Shown in pieces: positions 30,195 to 39,128 of a stretch of 55,417 nt of DNA. The DNA is taken from assembly GCF_021028995.1 (NCBI RefSeq), contig NZ_JAJJZG010000018.1, forward strand, positions 1 to 55,417, written 5' to 3'. The notes below the pieces were generated by a model, which had not been told where the DNA came from, searched no databases, and was given only the letters and a program-made list of their open reading frames with translations. The position numbers and the translations under genes are program-made. The DNA comes from Halobacterium sp. KA-4. Lineage in GTDB: Archaea > Halobacteriota > Halobacteria > Halobacteriales > Halobacteriaceae. Positions within the stretch are counted from its first letter, which is position 1, and every line of letters begins with the position of its first letter.

Positions 30195-31625
30195 TTATCC
30201 GAGGCTCCCCTCCATCTCGAGTTCGATGAGGCGGTTGAGCTCCACCGCGTACTCGATGGGCAGTTCCTCCGTGATGGGCTCGATGAAGCCCGCGACAATC
30301 ATCTGCTTAGCGTCGTCGTCGTCGAGGCCGCGAGACTGGAGGTAGAAGACGTCCTCGTCGCCGATCTTGCCGACGGTCGCCTCGTGGGCAACGTCCACCT
30401 TCGACTCGTTAATCTCCATGTACGGCATGGTGTCGCTAGTGGACTCGTTGTCGAACATCAGCGCGTCACACTCGACGGACGTCGAGGAGTTCTCGGCACC
30501 GTCAGCGATGTGGACGAGGCCGCGGTAGTTCGTGCGGCCGCCGTCTTTCGCGATGGACTTGGACTCGATGGTGGACTTCGTATCGGGCGCGTTGTGGTAG
30601 ACCTTCGCGCCGGTGTCGATGTCCTGGCCCTCGCCTGCGAACGCGATGGTGATGTGGTTGTCAGTCGCGCCGCGGCCCTTCAGAATCGACGAGGGGTACA
30701 GCATCGTCGCCTTCGACCCCATGGAACCGGAGACCCACTCCATGGTGGCGTTCTCCTCGACGATGGCGCGCTTCGTGTTGAGGTTGAACGTGTTCTTCGA
30801 CCAGTTCTGCACGGTCGAGTACTGCACGTGAGCGTCCTCTTTCACGAAGACTTCGACGCCACCGGAGTGGAGGTTGTGGCTGCCGTACTTCGGCGCCGAA
30901 CAACCTTCGATGTAGTGCACTTCCGAGCCTTCCTCGGCGATGATGAGCGTGTGCTCGAACTGACCCATGCCCTCGGAATTCATCCGGAAGTACGCCTGTA
31001 CGGGCATGTTCACGGTCACGTCCTCGGGGATGTGCACGAAGCTCCCGCCGGACCAGACTGCGCCGTGGAGCGCCGCGAATTTGTTGTCGCTGGCCGGCAC
31101 GCACTTCGTCATGAAGTGCTCTTTGACCAGTTCCGGGTACTCCTGCACGGCTTCGTCCATGTTACAGAAGACGACGCCCTTCTCCTCCCAGCGCTCCTGC
31201 ATGTTCTGGTAGACGACTTCGGACTCGTACTGGGCGCCGACGCCGGAGAGCGCCTCGCGCTCGGCCTCGGGGATGCCCAGCTGTTCGAACGTGTCCTGAA
31301 TCTCGTCCGGGAGGTCCTCCCACTCGTCCGCGCCCGAGCGCTTGTCCACGTCGGGGCGGATGTAGGGAACAATCTCTTCGACGTCGAGTTCGGAGAGGTC
31401 CGGCTGGCCCGGCCAATCCGTCGGCATCGGCATCTTCTTGTACTGCTCGAGGGCGCGCAGGCGCCGGTCGAGCATCCACTCGGGCTCGTCTTTGTCTTCG
31501 GAGATGAGCCGAATGGTCTCCTCAGTAAGGCCTTTCTCGGACTTGAAGGCGGACTTCTCCTCCTTCTTGAATTCGAATCGGGCCTCGGTGTCGGTTTCTT
31601 CGAGGTGGTCTTGGTCTGAGCTCAT
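30195..31625 (-). CDS. sufB: Fe-S cluster assembly scaffold SufB
   Basis: A 476-residue SufB. Family features: the N-terminal RLISEDKDEPEWMLDRRLRALEQYKKM region, the beta-helix core with GAVWSGGSFVHIPEDVTVNMPVQAYFRMN and IEGCSAPKYGSHNLHSGGVEVFV, and the conserved C-terminal stretch VAHEATVGKIGDEDVFYLQSRGLDDDDAKQMIV. The Cys in EGCSAP is the candidate sulfur acceptor in the scaffold, as in other SufB proteins. It forms the SufBC2D complex that assembles Fe-S clusters. It is very acidic at the N-terminus. It starts 9 bases after sufC. Confidence 0.95.
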   Translation of the reverse strand: MSSDQDHLEETDTEARFEFKKEEKSAFKSEKGLTEETIRLISEDKDEPEWMLDRRLRALEQYKKMPMPTDWPGQPDLSELDVEEIVPYIRPDVDKRSGADEWEDLPDEIQDTFEQLGIPEAEREALSGVGAQYESEVVYQNMQERWEEKGVVFCNMDEAVQEYPELVKEHFMTKCVPASDNKFAALHGAVWSGGSFVHIPEDVTVNMPVQAYFRMNSEGMGQFEHTLIIAEEGSEVHYIEGCSAPKYGSHNLHSGGVEVFVKEDAHVQYSTVQNWSKNTFNLNTKRAIVEENATMEWVSGSMGSKATMLYPSSILKGRGATDNHITIAFAGEGQDIDTGAKVYHNAPDTKSTIESKSIAKDGGRTNYRGLVHIADGAENSSTSVECDALMFDNESTSDTMPYMEINESKVDVAHEATVGKIGDEDVFYLQSRGLDDDDAKQMIVAGFIEPITEELPIEYAVELNRLIELEMEGSLG

Positions 31626-31634
31626 GATTGTGGT

Positions 31635-32543
31635 TTACGCAGTCTCGTAGACCTGGTCGCGCACCCAGTCGTACCCCTTGTCTTCGAGCTTCTCGGCGAG
31701 CTCGGCGTCCCCTTCCATGACGACTTCGCCGTCAAGCATGATGTGGACGCGGTCGGGTTCGACGTAGTCGAGGATGCGCTGGTAGTGGGTGATCTGGAGG
31801 ATACCCGTGTCCTGTTCGTCGCGCAGTGCGTTGATGCCCTTCGCGACGTCCTGCAGACGGTCGATGTCGAGGCCCGAGTCGATCTCGTCGAGCACGGCAA
31901 TCGACGGTTCGAGGATGGCAGCCTGGAGGACCTCGTTCTGCTTCTTCTCGCCGCCGGAGAAGCCGGCGTTGAGGTAGCGCGTCGCGAACGACTCGTCCAT
32001 GTCCAGGGCTTCCATCTTCTCGGAGAGGAGTTCCTGGAACTCCGCGACGCCGACTTCGCCTTCGTCGGCGGGGCCCTCCATCGGGGAGGTCTCGTAGCCC
32101 TCGTCGTCTTCTTCTGCTTCCTCGTCCTCACCGAAGAGGAGTTCGTCGCGCTCTTCGAGTTTTGCGTTGAGCGCGGTGCGGAGGAAATTCACGAGCGTGA
32201 CGCCCTCGATTTCGGCAGGGTACTGGAAGCCGAGGTAGATGCCGAGCGCGGCGCGCTCGTTCGGCTCCAGTTCGAGGAGGTCCCACGTCCGTGCGTCCTC
32301 CGGCAACTCGGCGACGTCGTCGAAGTCACCCTCCTCGAGGTGGAGGAGGACTTCACCTTCGGTGACGTCGTAGGCCGGGTGGCCGGCGATAATCTTCGAG
32401 GTGGTCGACTTCCCCGAGCCGTTCGGGCCCATCAGGGCGTGGATTTCGCCCGACGGGATTTCGAGGTCGACGCCTTCGAGAATCTGCTCTCCGCCCTCTT
32501 CTGCGACTTTCGCGTGTACGTTTTTGAGTTCGAGCGTAGCCAT
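31635..32543 (-). CDS. sufC: Fe-S cluster assembly ATPase SufC
   Basis: A 302-residue ABC-type ATPase. Walker A is GPNGSGKST (39-47), the signature is FSGGEKKQNEVLQ, and Walker B with switch is IAVLDEIDSGLD. It powers the SufBD scaffold. An acidic insertion of about 30 residues (around 140-172, rich in E/D, containing EDEEAEEDDEGYE) is not present in bacterial SufC and is common in halophilic homologues. It is the first gene of sufCBD; the divergent promoter region upstream has two tandem inverted repeats. Confidence 0.95.
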   Translation of the reverse strand: MATLELKNVHAKVAEEGGEQILEGVDLEIPSGEIHALMGPNGSGKSTTSKIIAGHPAYDVTEGEVLLHLEEGDFDDVAELPEDARTWDLLELEPNERAALGIYLGFQYPAEIEGVTLVNFLRTALNAKLEERDELLFGEDEEAEEDDEGYETSPMEGPADEGEVGVAEFQELLSEKMEALDMDESFATRYLNAGFSGGEKKQNEVLQAAILEPSIAVLDEIDSGLDIDRLQDVAKGINALRDEQDTGILQITHYQRILDYVEPDRVHIMLDGEVVMEGDAELAEKLEDKGYDWVRDQVYETA

Positions 32544-32607
32544 TGCCTCAGTCGTCTGTAGGGAGGGGCGTGGGACGCATAACGGTTACGGAATTCACGG
32601 GTTCCGG

Positions 32608-32645
32608 TTCGCGTTTGCGAAAAAACTGTTTTCGTTTGGGAAAAC
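32608..32645. promoter_or_regulatory. two tandem inverted repeats in the suf / SDR divergent promoter
   Basis: TTCGC-GTTT-GCGAA (32608-32621) and GTTTTC-GTTTGG-GAAAAC (32628-32645) are two perfect inverted repeats. They share the core CGTTTG followed by GAA, and their centres are 22 bp apart, about two helical turns, so two dimers could bind the same DNA face. They lie 65-102 bases upstream of the sufC start and 88-125 before the SDR start. The binding protein is unknown; the neighbouring SirR-like regulator is a candidate. Confidence 0.5.
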
Positions 32646-32732
32646 CTAAACCCCTGAACGGGTCGTGATGGGGACCTGTTTTCGCCGCAGACTCGGCCAA
32701 CTATCAAGCCCCTCGCTGCCGTTCGGCCGCAC

Positions 32733-33476
32733 ATGGTCTCAGCAGGACTCAACGGCGAAGTCGCCATCGTCACCGGTGCCAGCAGCGGCATCGGCGAAGC
32801 CACGGCGCGCGTGCTCGCTCGCGACGGCGCGACAGTCGTGCTCGCCGCACGCCGCCGCGAACGCCTCGAAGCGATTGCCAACGATCTCGCCGCCGAACAC
32901 GACGCCGACACCCACGTCGTGCCGACGGACGTGACGAACGAAGCCGAAGTTCAGTCGCTCGTGGCCGCCACCGTCGAGGAGTTCGGTGGCGTCGACGTGC
33001 TCGTGAACAACGCCGGCCTCGGCCGCGGCAGCGACGTTGAGAGCCTCGACACGAGCCAGTACCGACAGATGATGGACGTCAACTGCGACGGCGCCTTCTT
33101 CGCGACGCGGGCGGCGCTCCCACACCTCCGCGAGGCCGACGGCAACCTCATTTTCGTGGGGAGTTTCGCTGGCCAGTACCCGCGGCCGTCGAACCCCGTC
33201 TATGCCGCGACGAAGTGGTGGCTGCGCGGGTTCGCTCACAGCGTCGAAGCCGCGTACGGCGACGACGGCCTCGCGGTCACCGTCGTCAATCCCACGGAGG
33301 TCCGCTCGGAGTTCGGCAGTGAGGACGGCGACACCTTCGAGGAGGTGTTCGAGCCCGGCGAGGTCACCGAGCCAGTCGAAATCGCGGAAGCCATTGCGTT
33401 CGCCGCTCGGCAGGAAGCGCCGACGACGACCAGCGAAATCGACGTCTACCGCCGCGACAAATTCAGCCACTTCTGA
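32733..33476 (+). CDS. short-chain dehydrogenase/reductase (SDR)
   Basis: A 247-residue NAD(P)-dependent oxidoreductase of the classical SDR family. The cofactor loop is TGASSGIG (14-21), an NNAG motif lies at 92-95, and the catalytic triad is S144, Y157 and K161 (YAATK). The arginines after the first strand (AARRRERL) favour NADPH. The substrate is unknown; relatives include 3-ketoacyl reductases and YdfG-like serine/3-hydroxy acid dehydrogenases. It is divergent from sufC, sharing the intergenic repeats. The 147-base gap that follows (33477-33623) contains an AT-richer stretch, GACAATATGATTC. Confidence 0.88.
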   Translation: MVSAGLNGEVAIVTGASSGIGEATARVLARDGATVVLAARRRERLEAIANDLAAEHDADTHVVPTDVTNEAEVQSLVAATVEEFGGVDVLVNNAGLGRGSDVESLDTSQYRQMMDVNCDGAFFATRAALPHLREADGNLIFVGSFAGQYPRPSNPVYAATKWWLRGFAHSVEAAYGDDGLAVTVVNPTEVRSEFGSEDGDTFEEVFEPGEVTEPVEIAEAIAFAARQEAPTTTSEIDVYRRDKFSHF

Positions 33477-33549
33477 CCGCCGCCGGCCGGACGAACGACC
33501 AGAAATTCGCCGGACACGAAACCTTCTTGCTGGCTATCGTTCTATGCTA

Positions 33550-33570
33550 ACGTGTGACAATATGATTCGT
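33550..33570 (+). promoter_or_regulatory. AT-rich promoter-like stretch before gshA
   Basis: In a GC-rich neighbourhood the segment around GACAATATGATTC (about 33555-33567) is AT-rich and could hold the promoter of the glutamate-cysteine ligase gene. That would give a leader of about 40 nt to the GTG at 33624. No SD precedes the start codon. Confidence 0.3.
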
Positions 33571-33623
33571 GCGGGCCTGACCGCGAGTCGAACTGGCGAC
33601 TGAGCACACTCACACACAGGACC

Positions 33624-34730
33624 GTGTCAGCACGCGAATCAGAGCCGATACGACGGAGTATCGAGGTCGAATACTGGGTCATCGACGAGGACGGCCGACT
33701 GACCGAACCCGGCGCGCTCGTCGACGCGGAGGGTGCAGAGCGGGAGTTCGTCGAACCGGTGCTGGAAGTCAAGACGACGCCCTGCGAGACGTCGGCTGAA
33801 CTGCGCGCGACGCTGCTCGACCGTCTCCGGACCGTACTCCGCCATGCGGACGACGCCGGGAAGCGCCTCGTCCCGCTGGCGACGCCCGTGAACCACGACG
33901 AAATAGCCGAGCGGACGAGCGACCGCACGCGCATCCAGAGCCGGGCGGTCGGCGAGCGCTTCGACTACGTCCGGCCCTGTGCGGGCACGCACGTCCACGT
34001 CGAACAACAACCCGGCCACGAGGTCGCGCAGTTCAACGCGCTCGTCGCGCTCGACCCGGCGCTGGCGCTAGTCAACTCCTCGCCGTACTTCCGGGGCGAA
34101 CGCGTCGCCGCCGGCGCGCGCTCGAAGTGCTACCGTCGACTGGCCTACGACGCCCTCCCCGAGCAGGGCGAACTGTGGCCGTACGTCGAAGACCCCGCCG
34201 ACTGGGAGGACCGCCTCGACCGCCGCTACGAAGAGTTCGTCGATGCCGCCGTCGACGCAGGCGTCGACCGACAGACGGTGGAGTCGACGTTCGACCCGGA
34301 GAACGCCGTCTGGACGCCAGTGAAGTTCCGCGAGGAGTTCGGCACCGTCGAGTGGCGCGCGCCCGACACCGCGCTCCCGAGTCAGGTGCTCCAACTCGCC
34401 GACGACGTCGTCAGCGTTGTCGAGCACGTCCGCGAGGACGGGTTCCGGGTCGGGGAGGACGGCGGAATCACCGAGCGCGGCGTCGTCGCGCCGGCGTTCG
34501 ACACCGTCCGCGAGTACGTCGACGCCGCGATTCGCGACGGACTCGATTCGTCGGCCGTCCGCGCCTACCTCGAACGCATGGGGTTCGACGTCGACGCGTA
34601 CGACCCGATAACCCACGAAATCGACGGAGACAGAACAGTGTCGCGCGAGCGAGCCAGGGCGCTCCGCCTGGAACACGCCGACCGGCTCGAACGCGACGTC
34701 CAGCGGGCGCAGTCGATCCACGGCGACTGA
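33624..34730 (+). CDS. gshA: glutamate-cysteine ligase (GCS2 type)
   Basis: A 368-residue ATP-dependent ligase starting at GTG. The family opening IRRSIEVEYWVIDEDG (13-28) with the EVEYW glutamate cluster, the HVHVEQ segment (CAGTHVHVEQQPGHEVAQF) and FGTVEWRAPDTAL are typical of carboxylate-amine ligases of the GCS2 family. Haloarchaea use gamma-glutamylcysteine instead of glutathione as main thiol, and GshA is the enzyme that makes it from glutamate and cysteine. It ends 13 bases before the convergent polB stop. Confidence 0.85.
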   Translation: MSARESEPIRRSIEVEYWVIDEDGRLTEPGALVDAEGAEREFVEPVLEVKTTPCETSAELRATLLDRLRTVLRHADDAGKRLVPLATPVNHDEIAERTSDRTRIQSRAVGERFDYVRPCAGTHVHVEQQPGHEVAQFNALVALDPALALVNSSPYFRGERVAAGARSKCYRRLAYDALPEQGELWPYVEDPADWEDRLDRRYEEFVDAAVDAGVDRQTVESTFDPENAVWTPVKFREEFGTVEWRAPDTALPSQVLQLADDVVSVVEHVREDGFRVGEDGGITERGVVAPAFDTVREYVDAAIRDGLDSSAVRAYLERMGFDVDAYDPITHEIDGDRTVSRERARALRLEHADRLERDVQRAQSIHGD

Positions 34731-34743
34731 CGCCCCTGGCGCT

Positions 34744-37700
34744 TCACATGAAGTTGCCGAGCCCGGTCTGGGTCTGCCCGCTCTTGACCTCGTCCCAGGA
34801 GATGTCCAACGCTTCGAGGATGCGCTCGATAGGGCCCTTGAGGGTCTTGTCGAGCATCACGTCGTAGTCGATTTCGAACGACTCGGGAATCTGGTCGGCG
34901 TACTCGTAGCAGATGACGTCGTGGTCAGTCTTGAACTCCACGTACAGCGGGTCGTCGCGGATGTCCGGGTTCTCGCCCTCCAATTCGCGGAAGAACTCCG
35001 GATGCACCTTCTGCAGGTAGACGCGCTTGGGCTTCGAGCCGCGCTGGAAGTTCGTGCCGAGCAGGAGGTTCGCGTACTTCGCGCCCCGAACCTGCGCGGT
35101 GTCCGTGTCGTAGTTGTCGAGGCGCTTGCCGATGCCACCCGGGATGCCGATGTCGTCGAGGTCGACGTCCCCGTCCTGGTACTCCTCGATGACGTCGTGG
35201 ACGTACTCCTCAACGGCGTCGACGTCGCCCTCCTTGACGATTAGTTCGATGACGCGCTTCTGCACGCGCTTCGTGATGGGCGCGATGTCCGAGCGCTGGT
35301 ACTCGAAGCCCGTGATGTCGATGTCGTCGACGTCCTTGCCCTCCTTCCAGACGATGTGGCCGGCGTAGCGCTTCTTCTTGCCCGCCTGGAAGAACCGTCG
35401 GTAGAGCTTCTCGAATTCGATCTGGAAGCGGTGCTCGTCGGCGTTCAGTTCCTCGCTGGCGAAGTCGTCGTAGGCCGCGTTGATGTGGTCCTCGATGTCG
35501 AAGGACTCCTCGATGGCCTCCTCCGTGGTGACGTCCCCACCGAGTTCCAACATCACGCTGTCCGTGTTGTGGAGGACGATTCCGCCGACGGCGTCTACGA
35601 AGTTGTCGTTCTCCGCGACGCTGAGGTCGTACACGTAGCCGTCGTGTTCGGCTTCGCTGACGACCGGGTCGTGGCCCGACCGATAGTAGTCGCAGGTTCG
35701 AACCGTGTACGAATCCTTCTCGTCCCGGTACTTGAGCGAGTGCTTCTTCCCGCGCTGCGTGAGCAGCATCGACAGTCCGGCTGCCAGTTCCCGACTCGTC
35801 GTCTCGTAGTCGAAGTTCCACTCAGCGTACTCGTCGCTGTAGCGTGGGAATTCTCTCGACCCGTCCCCCTCAATAAGGACGTCGAGGAACAACTCTTGGA
35901 GGTCGTCGTCGAGGTGGTAGACGAACGACGGAATTCGCTTGCCGCGTGACGTCTGTCCCGCGAACTCCCGGAAGAACACTGCCGAGAGTTCGTTCATCAT
36001 CTGGAGTTTCCGCGTTGTGTCGCCGTACGAGACCTCACTCTCGCCATCCGCGGTGCTGTATCCAACTGTTCGTTCGTCGCTCGAATCGCTCGAGATCACG
36101 CTAACTGTCGCGTTTTCGAACAGCCTATCGTAATCTTCCTGCAGCCCTTCGAGCCAGGGACGCCGGGATTCAGCTATGCTCGCTCCGAACTTCGATTCGG
36201 CGGTTTCCTTCGTCGTAGCGCTTCCTTCGGTGACGTACGCGGCGAGGAGCCGGACCAGCGCCCGACCGTCCTCGCTGTGTACGTCGACGTGGCGCTTGAC
36301 CTTAATCGTGGAGTTGAGGTTGCCGTGATGCTCGTGGCCGAACCAGACGTACTCGTCGTCGGCGTGGACGCGTTTCACTTTCTGTTCGGCGTCAGCCGAC
36401 CCGACGCTCCGGCCGTCCTCGTAGGTCCGCGTGTACCCCGACAGTACCTCGTACACGTCGATCTCTGCTACCTCGTCGACGTCGGCAAATCCGGGGATTC
36501 GGAGCGGCTTCGAGACATCCTCCGGCGACATCTCCACGTATTCGTCGCCATCCTCGACGACGTACGAGTGGTCGCGGGTGGTCGTGGACTCACCGAACTT
36601 GTGCTGGAGGTTCAGCACTGGCTTGTCGGTCTCGTGGCGGATGGCTTGCTGGATCGGCTGCCACTCCGGTTCGCCGCCGTCGCTCAGCGACAGTGCTTCC
36701 CAGCCCTCCAGTGACCGCCGCGTCTTCCCCGGCGTCGCACTCGCAACGACATCCCCGTCCGCGGCGATGAGGACTTCGGACTCCGTCTCGCCGTGCTCGA
36801 AGAGGTCCTCGATCGGGAGAATGCGGACACGCCCGTCCGGGTCCCGGATGACGACCGGCCGGTCGCCAGTGACGCTGTCCCCGTACGCGACTTCGTGGCC
36901 GACCTCGTTGGCGGCCTCCTCCGTGAACGAGATGACTTCGCGGCCCGTCGCGGTGACCGCCGCGCCCATCTCCTTGTCGTAGAGGCGGAAGCGCTCCCAG
37001 CCCAGCACGCCGTAGAGACTGTTCATGATGACCTTCACTGCGGCCTGCTGGCGATCGTAGCGGTCGTAGTCCTCGCTCTCTGGGTCGTGCTCGTTTCTGA
37101 GGGCTTTCTTCTGCTCGCGCTCCGCGAGCGTCTCGTCGATAATCTCCCGGATGATGCCGTCCGGCTCCTTCCGGAAGTGCGTCCCGTTGGGCGCGCGGTA
37201 TGTCTCCCCGTCGTAGGCCTCGCGGTCGACTTTCGTCTCCGGTGACGCGTTCGTCGTCACCATGCACATCGGGTAGAGGCTCTTCAGGTCGAGCACCGTG
37301 ACGTTCTCGCGGACGCCCGTAATCGGGTCGAACACCGCGCCGCCCTCGTAGTCCTCGGACTCCTGCTGGCCCTTCGACGGCAACACGAACCGGCCGTACG
37401 CCTTGTGCAGGATGTACACGTCCACCGCGTCCCCGGGCGTGGTCGCGTCTTCGAGCTTGCAGCCGACGAACTCCGCGACCTCCTTCCAGAACGGGACGAT
37501 GTTCTGCTTGCGGTCGATCTCCACGCAGAGCTCCACGTCCCTGACGTTGTACTCCAGCAGGCGCTCGGGGTCGTTCTCCCAGAGGTCGCCGATGTCGCCC
37601 GTGTAGCGCTCCTTGCCGGCGTCCAGCTCTTTCTCGCCGACCGCGTCCAGCCGGTAGGAGTCCAACTCGGAGCGCTGCATCCGCTGGTAGCCGTACAGCA

Positions 37701-38790
37701 GGTCGAAGACGACCCGCCCCTTCACGTTCGGGCCGCCCCAGCCAGACGTCCAGACTTCGTCCACGCGCGAGAGCCTGTCCGAATCGAGGTCGTGGTCGGT
37801 GTACGGGTCGAGTTCGTCCAGCCGGTCGATGTAGTACGGCGCGTCGAAGTCGTCGAAGTTCCAGCCCGTGAGCACGTCCGGGTCGGTCGTATCGAGGTAG
37901 TCGACGAACGCCTCGTGCATCGCCTCCTCCGTGTCGAACGCCCGGACTTCGAGGTCCGCGCTCTGGTCCATCAGGTCGTGGTCGACGAGTTCCTCGGGTG
38001 AGGGTGCGGTCGCCTCGGGCGCCTCGTAGAGCCACGCGATGTACTCGTCGTCGTAGGAGTCGTGGCTCGTCAGGCACAGTATCGGCTCTTCGCCCTCCTC
38101 GGGGAATCCGGAGCGGTCGTCGACCTCGATGTCGAAGGTGTTGACGCGGACGTCGGCGTCGACTTCGGCGGTTTCGATTTCGTCGTGGTGGACGTAGACC
38201 GCGTCGTCGTCGTCGGCGCGACGCTCGGGCACGCGCATGCCGCTGGTGATGTCCTTGTCGATGAGCAGGCGGTTCGGGAACAGGATGTCCGCCTCGTAGT
38301 GCTCGAAGCGGTCCCGGACGTTCCCGACGTCGCGGGGCGTGCGCCCGAAAATCTTCGTGAGTTTCTCGCCGCGGATGGACTTATAGGGGTCGCCGTTCTC
38401 GTCGGTCTCCTCGGAGCCCGTGATGACGTCCTGCGCGAGGTCGTCCTCGTCGATGCTGTCCGTGGGTGCGTAGAAGTACGGCCGGAACCCGTGGACGCGG
38501 ACGTGCTCGGCGGTGTTGTCGGCGGTACGGCCGAACACGTGGACGACGGGGCGCTCGCGGTCGCCGTCGCCCTCGACGGTGTAGTCGACCTGCGTGACCA
38601 TCAGTTCGACGTCGCCGTCGGCGTCCGGGAGCGCGTCGGCTTCCGCGGAGACGATTTCGTTCACGACGGGGTCGCCGTCCCCCGCGACGACTTCCGCTTC
38701 CGCGCGGACCGTGTCGTCGGGGACGTCCGCCGCGTCGTCGGCGGCGTCGCTCCCCTCGTGCATGAACTCGGAGAGGTCCGTGTCTTCCAT
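34744..38790 (-). CDS. polB: DNA polymerase family B, interrupted by an intein
   Basis: The 1348-residue precursor contains a replicative B-family polymerase of 911 residues plus a 437-residue intein. Extein motifs are intact: exonuclease I FDIEVDD (219-225), II WNFDDFDAPY (310-319), III YNVRDVEL (414-421); polymerase A DLKSLYPMCM (501-510), B KVIMNSLYG (586-594), C YGD|TDS, rejoined after splicing from D638 and T1076. The acidic N-terminal 65 residues are a halophile extension. A TATA-like GAGTTTTTAGG on the minus strand lies about 26 nt before the ATG, so it is probably leaderless. A perfect palindrome, ATTACGTAAT (38789-38798), overlaps the start codon. Confidence 0.95.
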   Translation of the reverse strand: MEDTDLSEFMHEGSDAADDAADVPDDTVRAEAEVVAGDGDPVVNEIVSAEADALPDADGDVELMVTQVDYTVEGDGDRERPVVHVFGRTADNTAEHVRVHGFRPYFYAPTDSIDEDDLAQDVITGSEETDENGDPYKSIRGEKLTKIFGRTPRDVGNVRDRFEHYEADILFPNRLLIDKDITSGMRVPERRADDDDAVYVHHDEIETAEVDADVRVNTFDIEVDDRSGFPEEGEEPILCLTSHDSYDDEYIAWLYEAPEATAPSPEELVDHDLMDQSADLEVRAFDTEEAMHEAFVDYLDTTDPDVLTGWNFDDFDAPYYIDRLDELDPYTDHDLDSDRLSRVDEVWTSGWGGPNVKGRVVFDLLYGYQRMQRSELDSYRLDAVGEKELDAGKERYTGDIGDLWENDPERLLEYNVRDVELCVEIDRKQNIVPFWKEVAEFVGCKLEDATTPGDAVDVYILHKAYGRFVLPSKGQQESEDYEGGAVFDPITGVRENVTVLDLKSLYPMCMVTTNASPETKVDREAYDGETYRAPNGTHFRKEPDGIIREIIDETLAEREQKKALRNEHDPESEDYDRYDRQQAAVKVIMNSLYGVLGWERFRLYDKEMGAAVTATGREVISFTEEAANEVGHEVAYGDSVTGDRPVVIRDPDGRVRILPIEDLFEHGETESEVLIAADGDVVASATPGKTRRSLEGWEALSLSDGGEPEWQPIQQAIRHETDKPVLNLQHKFGESTTTRDHSYVVEDGDEYVEMSPEDVSKPLRIPGFADVDEVAEIDVYEVLSGYTRTYEDGRSVGSADAEQKVKRVHADDEYVWFGHEHHGNLNSTIKVKRHVDVHSEDGRALVRLLAAYVTEGSATTKETAESKFGASIAESRRPWLEGLQEDYDRLFENATVSVISSDSSDERTVGYSTADGESEVSYGDTTRKLQMMNELSAVFFREFAGQTSRGKRIPSFVYHLDDDLQELFLDVLIEGDGSREFPRYSDEYAEWNFDYETTSRELAAGLSMLLTQRGKKHSLKYRDEKDSYTVRTCDYYRSGHDPVVSEAEHDGYVYDLSVAENDNFVDAVGGIVLHNTDSVMLELGGDVTTEEAIEESFDIEDHINAAYDDFASEELNADEHRFQIEFEKLYRRFFQAGKKKRYAGHIVWKEGKDVDDIDITGFEYQRSDIAPITKRVQKRVIELIVKEGDVDAVEEYVHDVIEEYQDGDVDLDDIGIPGGIGKRLDNYDTDTAQVRGAKYANLLLGTNFQRGSKPKRVYLQKVHPEFFRELEGENPDIRDDPLYVEFKTDHDVICYEYADQIPESFEIDYDVMLDKTLKGPIERILEALDISWDEVKSGQTQTGLGNFM
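35566..36876 (-). mobile_element. intein in polB (pol-c site), with LAGLIDADG homing endonuclease
   Basis: Residues 639-1075 of the polB product form a class 1 intein between YGD and TDS in polymerase motif C. It starts with Ser (block A SVTGDRPVV), has block B TTRDHSYV (736-743), block F YVYDLSVAENDNFV (1052-1065), and ends HN (1074-1075) followed by Thr+1. Two dodecapeptide endonuclease motifs are present: LLAAYVTEGS (848-857, acidic E at the catalytic position) and DVLIEGDGS (970-978, D conserved). Both active-site acids remain, so the homing endonuclease may be active. Base composition is lower in GC than the flanking extein. Ser1, HN and +1 Thr match the Vent-type pol-2 intein site (family knowledge). 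Confidence 0.92.
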
Positions 38791-38891
38791 TACGTAATCG
38801 TTCGGTCCTGTCGCCTAAAAACTCGCCCTTCCGGGCGGCGAAATCGGACATCGGGAGAAGGCTTATGGTATGCTACTTCCTACCACAGATC

Positions 38892-38898
38892 GAGGTGA
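38892..38898 (+). promoter_or_regulatory. Shine-Dalgarno that selects the GTG start at 38904
   Basis: GAGGTGA lies 5 nt before the GTG at 38904. It supports this start over the in-frame ATG at 38865, which has no SD. Confidence 0.6.
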
Positions 38899-38903
38899 CA
38901 GAC

Positions 38904-39089
38904 GTGACTGACCACGCAGCGGGCGACACGCACCGCCACAATGACGTCCCACAGCTGCCCGAGGCCGAGGAGGCCCGAGACTCCGTGGAGTCCTACGACA
39001 CAGAGGACGGCGTCGTGTTCTACGACGCCGACAATCCGCTCGCGTGGCTCAAAGCGACGAACGCCGTGTCGCTGGGCGACGTGCTCTGA
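38904..39089 (+). CDS. small haloarchaeal protein (DUF7331-like)
   Basis: A 61-residue acidic protein with a conserved C-terminal half, DGVVFYDADNPLAWLKATNAVSLGDVL. I recall this shape as DUF7331, a haloarchaeal family of unknown role; the name is not certain. It starts at GTG (38904) because a GAGGTGA Shine-Dalgarno lies 5 nt upstream. Extension to the ATG at 38865 would add 13 residues (MVCYFLPQIEVTD). Divergent from polB. Confidence 0.65.
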   Translation: MTDHAAGDTHRHNDVPQLPEAEEARDSVESYDTEDGVVFYDADNPLAWLKATNAVSLGDVL

Positions 39090-39128
39090 TAGGCAACGCT
39101 TTTCCACCGACGCCGCCCTTCTCCGAGC

